The position numbers were made by a program, and so were the translations under genes. Shown piece by piece: positions 43,414 to 50,538 of a stretch of DNA of 50,538 nucleotides. How positions within the stretch are numbered: the stretch's first letter is position 1; every line of letters begins with the position of its first letter. Source of the DNA: an uncultured Pseudomonadota bacterium (GTDB taxonomy: Bacteria; Pseudomonadota; Gammaproteobacteria; Steroidobacterales; Steroidobacteraceae); NCBI GenBank assembly GCA_902826225.1, contig CADEED010000008.1, forward strand, positions 9,241 to 59,778, given 5' to 3'. Under the pieces are notes generated by a model. That model had not been told where the DNA came from, made no database searches, and saw only the letters and a program-made list of their open reading frames with translations.

Positions 43414-43655
43414 GCAGTGTGCTCCATCGTCTTCAGACGGCCGATCATGGCTTCCACGCGGGCGCGCACCTGGTCGTTGCGCTGCGCGAACGCAGAGCGT
43501 TCGGCGGCGAGCGATTCCTGGCGCTGGCGCAGCGCGCGATTCTCTTCCTTGAGAGTGTCGACGGCGATCAGAAGTTCTTCGACGCGGCGTTCGAGCAGAG
43601 CGATCTCCGTCGCGAAGCCGGATTTGCCGGACTTGTTGTCGTTCGTGTCGTTCAT
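43410..43655 (-). CDS. ZapB-like coiled-coil protein (TIGR02449 family)
   Basis: 81 residues, nearly all coiled coil (EIALLERRVEELLIAVDTLKEENRALRQRQESL in heptads). Placement directly before zapA with a 4-nt overlap is typical of TIGR02449 proteins, which are regarded as ZapB-like division factors. TATAGT at 43664-43669 (minus strand) ends 8 nt before the ATG with no Shine-Dalgarno, so the zapBA message may be leaderless. Divergent from ygfB. Confidence 0.9.
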   Translation of the reverse strand: MNDTNDNKSGKSGFATEIALLERRVEELLIAVDTLKEENRALRQRQESLAAERSAFAQRNDQVRARVEAMIGRLKTMEHTA

Positions 43656-43734
43656 GGCGCGGGACTATAGGGGAGGGGTGCGGCGGCGGCAAACCCGTGC
43701 TTTATGTATGGCGTCGCTTCGATGGCGTTTTCCA

Positions 43735-43763
43735 TTGTGGCGCTTGCCGCCGGCAATCATAAT
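43735..43763 (+). promoter_or_regulatory. Promoter of ygfB, start site at the ATG
   Basis: TTGTGG at 43735-43740, a 17-bp spacer and CATAAT at 43758-43763. Seven nt downstream is the A of the ygfB ATG, so the transcript should be leaderless. Confidence 0.7.
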
Positions 43764-43769
43764 TCCTCT

Positions 43770-44336
43770 ATGTTGGCCGCCACTTACGACGAGTTCGAGC
43801 GCGTTCTGCGCGACGCGCGCGCGCTCCCGGAGCCGCCCGAGGCGCACGGCACGCTGGCCGGGGCGCTCTGCAGCTCGCGCGACTACGGGCTCATCGAGTG
43901 GTTGCGCGAAATCCTCCCCGAGGATTCTCCGGACCAGGCGGCGCTGCAGAGCTCGGTGCTGCAGAACGTCTACGACTCGATGGTGAGAACACTCGCCGGC
44001 AACGAAGCCGATTTCGCGCCGCTGCTGCCCGACGACGACGCGCCGCTGGCGGATCGCGCCGGTGCGCTGTCGCTGTGGTGCCAGGGATTTCTCTACGGCC
44101 TCGGGTCCGGCAACACGTCGGATCCGGGCAGCGTGTCGGTGGAGGCGGGCGAGATCATTCGCGATCTCACGGACATCACGCACGTCGGTGTCGAGGCCGA
44201 CGAGCAGAACGAAGAGAACGAGGTGGCGTTCGCCGAAGTCGTCGAGTTCGTCCGCGTCGGAGTTCAGCTGCTGTTCGTGGAGCTGGCGCCCGCGCGCGGA
44301 GAGGAGCCGGCGCCGGGCGCCGCGTCACTCCATTGA
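43770..44336 (+). CDS. ygfB: UPF0149-family protein YgfB
   Basis: 188 residues, all helical and acidic: TYDEFERVLRDARALPEPPEAHGTLAGALC, WCQGFLYGLG and EVVEFVRVGVQLLFVEL. The function is poorly known; in Pseudomonas YgfB affects ampDh3 expression and beta-lactam response. The ATG at 43770 matches the family start; an upstream ATG at 43704 precedes the promoter. It heads the conserved ygfB-pepP-ubiH-ubiI operon, overlapping pepP by 4 nt. Confidence 0.9.
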   Translation: MLAATYDEFERVLRDARALPEPPEAHGTLAGALCSSRDYGLIEWLREILPEDSPDQAALQSSVLQNVYDSMVRTLAGNEADFAPLLPDDDAPLADRAGALSLWCQGFLYGLGSGNTSDPGSVSVEAGEIIRDLTDITHVGVEADEQNEENEVAFAEVVEFVRVGVQLLFVELAPARGEEPAPGAASLH

Positions 44337-45688
44337 AGCGCCGCGCGACGCCAGCGCCGACAGCACGGGTCCCCGCCGTCGGGCGTGACGAGTTCCGCCG
44401 CCGCCGCCGCGCGCTGGCAAAGCAGATGGGGCGCGATTCCATCGCCATCGTCCCGACCTCGCCCGTGCGACTGCGCAACAACGACGTCGAGTACGCCTAC
44501 CGTCCCGACAGCGATTTCTTCTATCTCACCGGGTTCAACGAGCCCGAATCCGTCGGCGTGCTCGTGCCCGGGCGTCCGCAGGGCGAGTACATCCTCTTCG
44601 TGCGCGACCGGGATCCGGCGCGCGAGACCTGGGACGGCCGCCGCGCCGGTCCGGCCGGCGCGGTGCGCGACTTCGGCGCGGACCACGCGTTCCCGATCAC
44701 CGACATCGACGAGATCCTGCCGGGTCTCATCGAGAACCGTACCAAGGTCTTCTATGCGATGGGGACTCATCCCGAGTTCGACCAGCGGGTCGTCGGCTGG
44801 GTGAACGGGCTGCGCACGCAGGCGCGCAACGGGCGCCACCCGCCGCAGGAGATGGTCGCGCTCGACCACGTGCTGCACGACATGCGTCTCTTCAAGAGTC
44901 GCGCCGAAGTGGAGACCATGCGCGAGTCCGCGCGGATCGCGGCGCAGGCGCACGTTCGCGCGATGCGCGCCTGCGTTCCTGGCAGGCGCGAATACGAGAT
45001 CGCGGCCGAGATCACGCACGAGTTCCGCCGCCACAACGCCGACATCTCCTACCTGCCCATCGTGGGCGGCGGCGCGAACGGCTGCATACTCCATTACCGC
45101 GAGAACGACGCGCCGCTCGCCGATGGCGACCTGCTGCTCATCGATGCCGGCTGCGAACTCGACTGTTACGCCTCCGACATCACGCGCACCTTCCCCGTGA
45201 ACGGCATGTTCAGCCCCGAGCAGCGCGCTCTCTACGAGATCGTGCTCGAGGCCAACTACGCGGCGATCGACCGAGTGAAGCCGGGCAATCACTGGAACGA
45301 GCCGCATGAAGCGGCCGTGCGCGTCATCACGCAGGGGCTCGTGAAAGTGGGATTGCTCAAGGGCAAGGTCGCGAAGCTCGAGGAGTCGGGGGCGTACCGG
45401 AAGTACTTCATGCACCGCACCGGGCACTGGCTCGGGATGGACGTCCATGACGTCGGCGACTACAAGATCGGCAACGAATGGCGAGTGTTCGAGCCGGGCA
45501 TGGCGCTCACGATCGAGCCCGGCATCTACGTGGCGCCGGGGACGCCGGGCGCCGCGAAGAAATTCCACGGCATCGGGATCCGCATCGAAGACGACGTCGT
45601 CGTGACGCGCGACGGCTGCGAGGTGCTCACCGGCGGCGTGCCCAAGGACGTGACGGCGATCGAACGCCTGATGGCCTCGGCGGCTTGA
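44333..45688 (+). CDS. pepP: Xaa-Pro aminopeptidase II
   Basis: 451 residues from a TTG at 44333 that overlaps the ygfB stop (TTGA). No ATG or GTG exists before the family's N-terminal EFRRRRRALAKQM, and the first ATG (44426) would cut into it. The N-terminal domain has YRPDSDFFYLTGFNEPES; the C-terminal pita-bread domain holds the metal ligands in LLIDAGCELDCYASDITRTFPV, MHRTGHWLGMDVHD and TIEPGIYV. It removes N-terminal residues before proline. Its stop overlaps the ubiH start. Confidence 0.93.
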   Translation: MKRRATPAPTARVPAVGRDEFRRRRRALAKQMGRDSIAIVPTSPVRLRNNDVEYAYRPDSDFFYLTGFNEPESVGVLVPGRPQGEYILFVRDRDPARETWDGRRAGPAGAVRDFGADHAFPITDIDEILPGLIENRTKVFYAMGTHPEFDQRVVGWVNGLRTQARNGRHPPQEMVALDHVLHDMRLFKSRAEVETMRESARIAAQAHVRAMRACVPGRREYEIAAEITHEFRRHNADISYLPIVGGGANGCILHYRENDAPLADGDLLLIDAGCELDCYASDITRTFPVNGMFSPEQRALYEIVLEANYAAIDRVKPGNHWNEPHEAAVRVITQGLVKVGLLKGKVAKLEESGAYRKYFMHRTGHWLGMDVHDVGDYKIGNEWRVFEPGMALTIEPGIYVAPGTPGAAKKFHGIGIRIEDDVVVTRDGCEVLTGGVPKDVTAIERLMASAA

Positions 45689-46911
45689 TGGAAGAGTTCG
45701 ACGTCGTCATCGTCGGCGGCGGCATGGTGGGCGCGAGCTTCGCGCTGGCATTGCGCGCGACGCGGGCCCGCGTGCTGCTGATCGAAAGCGTCCCCGCCGA
45801 CTCTGCCAGCCAGCCGAGCTTCGACGAGCGCACCACGGCGATCGGCAATGGCTCGCGTCAGATCTTCGAGAGCCTGGGTGTGTGGGCGGACATGGCCCGC
45901 GAAGCCGCGCCGATCCGCTCGATCCACGTGTCGGATGCCGGCCGCTTCGGCGTCGCGCGTCTCGATGCGCAGGAGCAGGGCGTGCAGGCCTTCGGCTACG
46001 TGGTGCCGAACCGGGTCATCGGCCGCGCGCTGTGGCAGGCGCTGCGCGGCGCGCAGAACGTGACGCTCGCCGTGCCGGCGCAGCTCAAGAGCGCCACGCT
46101 GCGCGAAGATTGCGTGCTGCTGGATGTCGCCGCCGCGGGCGAGACACGCCGCCTGCGGGCGTCCGTGGCAGTGGCCGCGGACGGCGCGGGATCCGTGCTG
46201 CGTGCCAGCGCCGGCATCGACGCGGACGTCGAGGACTACGAACAGGTCGCGATCGTCGTGAACGCCTCGACGGAGCGGCCCAATACCGGCGAGGCCTTCG
46301 AGCGGTTCACGCCGTCCGGGCCGCTCGCCGTGCTGCCGGTCGCGGGCGGCGGCTACACGGTGGTCTGGGCCGTGCGGCCCGACCGCGCGGCGCAGCTCGT
46401 CTCGCTCGACGAGACTGCGTTCGCCGCCGAATTGCTCGCGGCTTTCGGCTGGCGCGCCGGGCGGTGGACGAAGGTCGGCCGCCGGAACACCTATCCACTC
46501 GTCCTGTCGCGCGCCGCCGAAACCGTGTCCGGGCGCGTGGTGCTCATCGGCAATGCCGCGCAGGCGCTGCATCCCGTGGCGGGCCAGGGGTTCAATCTCG
46601 GTCTGCGCGACGCGGCGACGCTCGCGGAGATGCTGGCCTCCGTGGCGCACTCGACGAACGAGGCCCCGGATTACACCGAGTTGCTGGCGAAGTTCGCTGC
46701 CTGGCGCGCCGAGGATCGCCGCGGCGTCACGCGCTTCACCGACGGGTTGGTCAAACTCTTCGGCAGCGATCTGCCGGGACTCGGCCTCGTCCGCAATTTC
46801 GGGCTGCTGATGTTCGACCTCAGCCCGGCCGCCAAGCGCGCGCTGTCGCGCGTGAGCTGGGGATTCGCGGGTCGCATGCCTCGCCTCGCGCGCGGCCTGC
46901 CGCTCGAATGA
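45688..46911 (+). CDS. ubiH: 2-octaprenyl-6-methoxyphenol hydroxylase (UbiH)
   Basis: 407 residues. FAD-binding GXGXXG as VVIVGGGMVGASFALAL at 5-21, the middle motif VAADGAGSVLRASAGI and the GD-like motif VLIGNAAQALHPVAGQGFNLGLRDAATLAE typical of UbiH/COQ6 monooxygenases. It hydroxylates the ubiquinone ring. The ATG overlaps the pepP TGA (TGATG region), and its own TGA overlaps the ubiI start (ATGA). With Coq7 at 24991 the window holds three ubiquinone hydroxylases. Confidence 0.94.
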   Translation: MEEFDVVIVGGGMVGASFALALRATRARVLLIESVPADSASQPSFDERTTAIGNGSRQIFESLGVWADMAREAAPIRSIHVSDAGRFGVARLDAQEQGVQAFGYVVPNRVIGRALWQALRGAQNVTLAVPAQLKSATLREDCVLLDVAAAGETRRLRASVAVAADGAGSVLRASAGIDADVEDYEQVAIVVNASTERPNTGEAFERFTPSGPLAVLPVAGGGYTVVWAVRPDRAAQLVSLDETAFAAELLAAFGWRAGRWTKVGRRNTYPLVLSRAAETVSGRVVLIGNAAQALHPVAGQGFNLGLRDAATLAEMLASVAHSTNEAPDYTELLAKFAAWRAEDRRGVTRFTDGLVKLFGSDLPGLGLVRNFGLLMFDLSPAAKRALSRVSWGFAGRMPRLARGLPLE

Positions 46912-48143
46912 GCGCGCCGCCGCCGGGCGCCTTCGACGTCCTCGTCGTTGGCGCCGGGCCCATCGGTCTCGCGACCGCGTTGTTGCTCACCCGGGCCGGG
47001 CTCGCGCCCGCGCGCATTGCCGTCTGCGACCGGAAGATCCCCGCGCCCCCCGCGGAACTCGCCGCGCTGCCCATCGACCTGCGCGTATTCGCGCTGTCGC
47101 GCGCGAGCGAGAAGATCCTGCGCGCTGCCGGCGCCTGGGACGACGTGGCGGACACGCGTGCCGCACCCTATGAACGGATGCACGTCTGGCACGCGGACGT
47201 TCCGCCGCACGGTGGCGACGCCCTCGTGTTCGACGCCGCCGAGATCGGCGAGCGCGATCTCGGCGTCATCACCGAGAACGCCGTGCTGCAGGCAGCGCTC
47301 GCGCGGGCGGCACGGCGGGCGGGCATCCCGCTGCTGGAAGCGCAGATCGACTCGCTGTCGCAGGATCGGCGGCACGCGGTATTGCGCGCCGGCGATCGTG
47401 AACTGCGCGCGAGCCTGGTCGTGGGCGCCGACGGCGCCCGGTCGGTCATCCGCGAGCTCGCGGGGCTCGGCGCCCGGCGGGGCGACTACGGGCAGACCGC
47501 GCTCGTCGCCATGGTGTCGACGGCGCGCGCGCACGAGCACACGGCGTGGCAGCGTTTCCTGGGCGACGGCACGCTCGCGTTTCTGCCATTGCGGGACGGA
47601 CGCAGTTCGATCGTCTGGTCGCTGCCCACGGCGCGTGCCGAGCAACTGCTCGTCGCGCCCGTCGAACAATTCGAGCGCGCACTGACGGCCGACCTCGACG
47701 GGGCCCTGGGCGCCGTGCGGCTCGAAAGCGAGCGCGTGAAGTTCCCGCTGTGGCGTGTCTCGGCGCAGGGCTACGTCACGGCGCGCGTCGCGCTGGTCGG
47801 CGACGCCGCGCACGTCGTGCATCCGCTCGCGGGGCAGGGCGCCAATCTCGGGTTCCTGGATGCGGCGGCGCTGGCCGACGTGATCGCCGATGGACTGCGT
47901 CGCCGCGAGGATCCGGGCGCGCACTCCCTGCTGCGGACGTACGAGCGCTGGCGGCGCAGCGAGAACGAGCTGATGAGCGGTGCCATCGACGTGTTCGATC
48001 GCCTGCTCGCGCGTGGCAGCGGCAAACTCGCGGAATTCGCGCAGCGCGGGTTGCCGTGGGTGGGAAAGTCGCCGCTCGTCAAGCGCGTGTTCATCGAGCG
48101 GGCGATGGGACTCGCCGGCGAATTGCCCTCCGCCGCCCGATGA
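46908..48143 (+). CDS. ubiI: UbiI/VisC-type ubiquinone-biosynthesis FAD monooxygenase
   Basis: 411 residues. FAD motif VLVVGAGPIGLATALLL at 11-27, then VVGADGARSVIRELAG and VALVGDAAHVVHPLAGQGANLGFLDAAAL. The position after ubiH matches ubiI (visC) in gammaproteobacteria; the ring position it hydroxylates (C5 in E. coli) is inferred from that. Both ends overlap neighbours by 4 nt, a translationally coupled series. Confidence 0.9.
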   Translation: MSAPPPGAFDVLVVGAGPIGLATALLLTRAGLAPARIAVCDRKIPAPPAELAALPIDLRVFALSRASEKILRAAGAWDDVADTRAAPYERMHVWHADVPPHGGDALVFDAAEIGERDLGVITENAVLQAALARAARRAGIPLLEAQIDSLSQDRRHAVLRAGDRELRASLVVGADGARSVIRELAGLGARRGDYGQTALVAMVSTARAHEHTAWQRFLGDGTLAFLPLRDGRSSIVWSLPTARAEQLLVAPVEQFERALTADLDGALGAVRLESERVKFPLWRVSAQGYVTARVALVGDAAHVVHPLAGQGANLGFLDAAALADVIADGLRRREDPGAHSLLRTYERWRRSENELMSGAIDVFDRLLARGSGKLAEFAQRGLPWVGKSPLVKRVFIERAMGLAGELPSAAR

Positions 48144-49024
48144 TCCGCTTCGAGAACGCGAAGGTCGCTGGCATGGCGGCGATGCTGGCCGGCGTCGCGT
48201 CTTTCGCCTTCATGGACGCGGGCCTCAAGTACCTGACCGAACACTACTCCGCAGCGCAGGTCGCGGCGCTGCGCGGGATCGCGGCGTTGCCGGTGGTGTT
48301 CGTCTGGGCGATGTTCGCCGGTGGACCGCGGCAGCTCATCCACGTGCGCTGGCCGCTGCACATCGCGCGCGGCGTGCTCTCCGTGCTGATGATGATCACG
48401 TTCACGTTCGCGATCCGCGAGCTGTCGCTGGCGCGCGCGTACTCGTTGTTCTTCGTCGCACCGATGCTCATCGCGATCCTGTCGATGGCGTTCTTCGGCG
48501 AGCGCATCGGGCGCGCGCAATGGCTCGCCATTCTCGTCGGCTTCGCCGGCGTGCTCATCGTACTCAAGCCGCAGACCAGCGGTTTCGGCTGGGCGGGGTC
48601 GATCGCGGTTCTCGGCACGGCGCTGTGCTATTCGCTGTCGAACGTGCTCGTGAAGGTGATCGGGCGCACGGACACGACCCAGGCCATGGTGTTCTGGATG
48701 ACCTGCATGCTCGCGATCGGCGCCACCGCGCTCGCGCTGCCCGGCTGGCGGCCGTTGCAGGACGGGCACCTCGTGTGGTGCTGCGGGATCGCGTTCACCG
48801 GCGCGATCGGGCAGTGGGGCATCACGTACGCTTTCAAGCAGGCGCCCGCCGCCAGCGTGGCGCCGCTCGAGTATTCGGGGCTGGCGTGGGTGATCGTGAT
48901 CGACTACGTCGGCTGGTCCGTCGTGCCCGGATGGCGGATGCTGGCGGGAGCGGCGGTGATCATCGGCAGCGGACTCTATCTACTGCGCCACGAGTCACGC
49001 CCGGTGACGGCGGAAAAGCCCTGA
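48140..49024 (+). CDS. EamA/DMT-family permease
   Basis: 294 residues with ten membrane helices in two EamA repeats (first FAFMDAGLKYLTEHYSAAQVAALRG, second starting near ALCYSLSNVLVKVIGRTD, both quoted in part). DMT exporters move amino acids, nucleosides or riboflavin-like molecules; the substrate is unknown. The ATG overlaps the ubiI TGA. A GGGGTCAGACCCC palindrome lies 13 bp past its stop. Confidence 0.9.
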   Translation: MIRFENAKVAGMAAMLAGVASFAFMDAGLKYLTEHYSAAQVAALRGIAALPVVFVWAMFAGGPRQLIHVRWPLHIARGVLSVLMMITFTFAIRELSLARAYSLFFVAPMLIAILSMAFFGERIGRAQWLAILVGFAGVLIVLKPQTSGFGWAGSIAVLGTALCYSLSNVLVKVIGRTDTTQAMVFWMTCMLAIGATALALPGWRPLQDGHLVWCCGIAFTGAIGQWGITYAFKQAPAASVAPLEYSGLAWVIVIDYVGWSVVPGWRMLAGAAVIIGSGLYLLRHESRPVTAEKP

Positions 49025-49037
49025 CGGGTTCCGCTCC

Positions 49038-49056
49038 AATGGGGTCAGACCCCATT
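49038..49056. repeat. AATGGGGTCAGACCCCATT palindrome between convergent genes
   Basis: A 19-bp palindrome with 9-bp perfect arms around a single central A, midway between the convergent DMT and DHA2 genes. It is the clearest copy of the motif also seen at 40765. It may act as a short terminator or be a remnant of a REP-like element. Confidence 0.75.
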
Positions 49057-49077
49057 TCCAGGACGGGACGTGGGTGA

Positions 49078-50496
49078 TCAGTGCGCCGCAGGTTGCGGCG
49101 CGCTCGCCGGGCCGGCGCGCGTCCGCATGAACGCGCCGCCGATGATGCCAGCCGCTGCCGCGCAGATCGCGCCGATGAGGAAGGCCAGCCGGTAGCCGGC
49201 GTTCAGCGCCGCCGTCGCGTCCGCGCCCTGTGCGCTGGCCGCATCGGTCTGGCCCGCCGCAAAGCTCGCGAGCACGGCGAGCCCGAGCGCGCCGCCCATC
49301 ATGAACGCGGTGTTCACCACGCCGGAGGCAAGCCCCGAGTCTTCCGGCCGCACGTCGCTCATCGCGCCCAGCAGCAGCGGATTGAACGCGATGCCCGCGC
49401 CGATGCCGAGCAGCGTCATGCCGGGGAACACGTCGATCCAGAAGGCGCCGTCGAGTGGCGCGCGCGCGAACCATGCGAGCCCGGCGGCCGCGCACAGCAG
49501 GCCGAACGCGAGCGGCCGGCGCCAGCCGAACTTCATGACGATCTTCGCGGACAGGCCCAGCGAGAACGCCGCCATGATGATGTTGGCGGGCAGAAAGGAG
49601 AGGCCGACCTGCATCGCGTTGTACTTCAGCACGAGCTGCAGGTAGAGCGCCGATATGAAGAACCACGCGAACATCGCCGCGGCCCAGAGCACGGCCGCGA
49701 CGTTGGCGGAGGCGATGTTCCGCAGCTTGAAGAGCGCCAGCGGCATCAGCGGGTCCTTCACGCGCGATTCGATGATCAGGAATACCGCGAGCAGCGCCAC
49801 GGCGACCGCGAGCGTCAGCACCGTCTGCGTCGACTGCCAGCCGACTTCGCGACCATTCACGATGGCGTACACCGCGAGCATCAGCGACGTCGTCACCGTG
49901 ATCGCGCCGGCGACGTCGAGCTTCGCGCCGCTGGCCGACCCGGGCAGGTGGGGCAACAGCCGCAGGCAGGCGAAATACACGAGCGCGCCGATGGGCACGT
50001 TGACGAGGAAGATCCAGTGCCAGTTGAGCGTGGTCGTGAGGAAGCCGCCGAGCAGCACGCCGACGCTGCCGCCCGCCGAGCAGACGAAGCCATAGATGCC
50101 CATCGCCTTCGCGCGATCCGCGTTCCCGGTGAACAGACTCATGATCAATGACAGCGCGACCGCGGTGACGATCGCGCCGGCGACGCCCTGCACCGCGCGT
50201 GCGGCGATGAGCAGCTCCTGCGTCGTCGCGACGCCGCAGCCCACCGAGGCGACCGTGAAGAAGATCAGGCCGACGAGGAACAGTTTGCGATGTCCGAAGA
50301 GATCGCCGAGCCGGCCGCCGAGCAGCAGGAAGCCGCCGAAGGTGAGCATGTACGCGTTCACGACCCAGACGAGGGACGTCTCGGTGAACTTCAGGTCTTC
50401 GCGAATGGACGGCAGCGCGACGTTCACGATGGTCGTGTCGAGCACGATCATGAGAACCCCCGAACACAGGACGTAGAGCGCCCACCATCTTTTCAG
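49078..50496 (-). CDS. DHA2-family (EmrB/QacA-type, 14-helix) MFS efflux transporter
   Basis: At least 457 residues from an ATG at 50451, but that start would remove half of the first membrane helix. The frame continues upstream as KRWWALYVLCSGVLMIVLD, the usual DHA2 beginning, and stays open to the right edge without ATG, GTG or TTG. I place the start at a CTG (50496) that has GGGGGG about 6 nt upstream; a start beyond the window is also possible. Motif A is GGRLGDLFGHRKLFLVG and motif C GSVGVLLGGFLTTTLNW. Such pumps export drugs and dyes. Partner emrA is not in view. Confidence 0.85.
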   Translation of the reverse strand: MKRWWALYVLCSGVLMIVLDTTIVNVALPSIREDLKFTETSLVWVVNAYMLTFGGFLLLGGRLGDLFGHRKLFLVGLIFFTVASVGCGVATTQELLIAARAVQGVAGAIVTAVALSLIMSLFTGNADRAKAMGIYGFVCSAGGSVGVLLGGFLTTTLNWHWIFLVNVPIGALVYFACLRLLPHLPGSASGAKLDVAGAITVTTSLMLAVYAIVNGREVGWQSTQTVLTLAVAVALLAVFLIIESRVKDPLMPLALFKLRNIASANVAAVLWAAAMFAWFFISALYLQLVLKYNAMQVGLSFLPANIIMAAFSLGLSAKIVMKFGWRRPLAFGLLCAAAGLAWFARAPLDGAFWIDVFPGMTLLGIGAGIAFNPLLLGAMSDVRPEDSGLASGVVNTAFMMGGALGLAVLASFAAGQTDAASAQGADATAALNAGYRLAFLIGAICAAAAGIIGGAFMRTRAGPASAPQPAAH

Positions 50497-50521
50497 AGGC
50501 TCGCGCCCCCCAGCGGAAAAC

Positions 50522-50538
50522 GCCGGCGAACCGCCGGC
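50522..50538. terminator. Stem-loop at the right edge
   Basis: GCCGGCG (50522-50528) and CGCCGGC (50532-50538) pair around AAC. On the minus strand it is followed by GTTTT, as in a terminator for an upstream minus-strand gene outside the window. If so, the DHA2 gene must begin downstream of it. Confidence 0.5.

Overview
The window is a high-GC chromosomal segment of a gammaproteobacterium. The gene neighbourhoods point there: yhdP-nit-tldD, darP next to pmbA, zapA-6S RNA-fau with ygfB-pepP-ubiH-ubiI divergent, rplM-rpsI, a Crp/Vfr-type regulator and Coq7. The mix, together with several plant-polysaccharide glycosidases, fits a free-living environmental lineage near Xanthomonadales/Nevskiales/Steroidobacteraceae. 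That placement is inference from synteny only. Most of the window is dense core genome; there is no CRISPR array, no prophage and no intact transposase.

Layout. 1-5360: cell-envelope protein YhdP (cut by the left edge), a nitrilase-family amidase and TldD. 5365-10885: a very large STAND-ATPase/BTAD regulator, two hypothetical genes and an ExeA-like ATPase with an FHA domain. 10945-16400: purEK, darP divergent from pmbA (TldE, partner of TldD), and a secreted GH27 alpha-galactosidase. 16417-23890: YihY, a BtuF-like protein, a long-hairpin repeat, an MFS transporter, purC, djlA, a CNNM/CBS protein and rpe. 24106-26812: crp-like gene with its own CRP-type site, coq7, rplM-rpsI and tRNA-Gln. 26828-32754: DUF885 peptidase, a second long-hairpin repeat, a serine hydrolase, a GH51 arabinofuranosidase, a methyltransferase remnant and a GST. 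32757-40744: GNAT, a NtrY/NtrC-like two-component pair and a MacAB-like ABC exporter reading as one unit from a textbook sigma-54 promoter. 40779-43655: rpiA, a 15-residue Lys/Ala micro-gene, EVE protein, fau, 6S RNA, zapA and a ZapB-like gene. 43770-50538: ygfB, pepP, ubiH, ubiI, a DMT permease and a DHA2 efflux pump cut by or ending very near the right edge.

The most notable signals are these. (1) The exporter/two-component operon has a -24/-12 sigma-54 promoter, a consensus IHF site and an upstream palindrome at the right spacing, and it encodes its own NtrC-type activator, so autoregulation is likely. (2) Two ~340-bp hairpin elements with arms up to 52 bp perfect sit exactly on the stop codons of convergent genes; their middle arms differ in sequence but stay self-complementary. 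(3) A 15-residue peptide gene has its own promoter, ribosome binding site and terminator. (4) At least nine genes have a -10-like hexamer 6-8 nt before the ATG and no Shine-Dalgarno sequence, which suggests widespread leaderless transcripts. (5) The Crp-like protein carries an acidic C-terminal tail.
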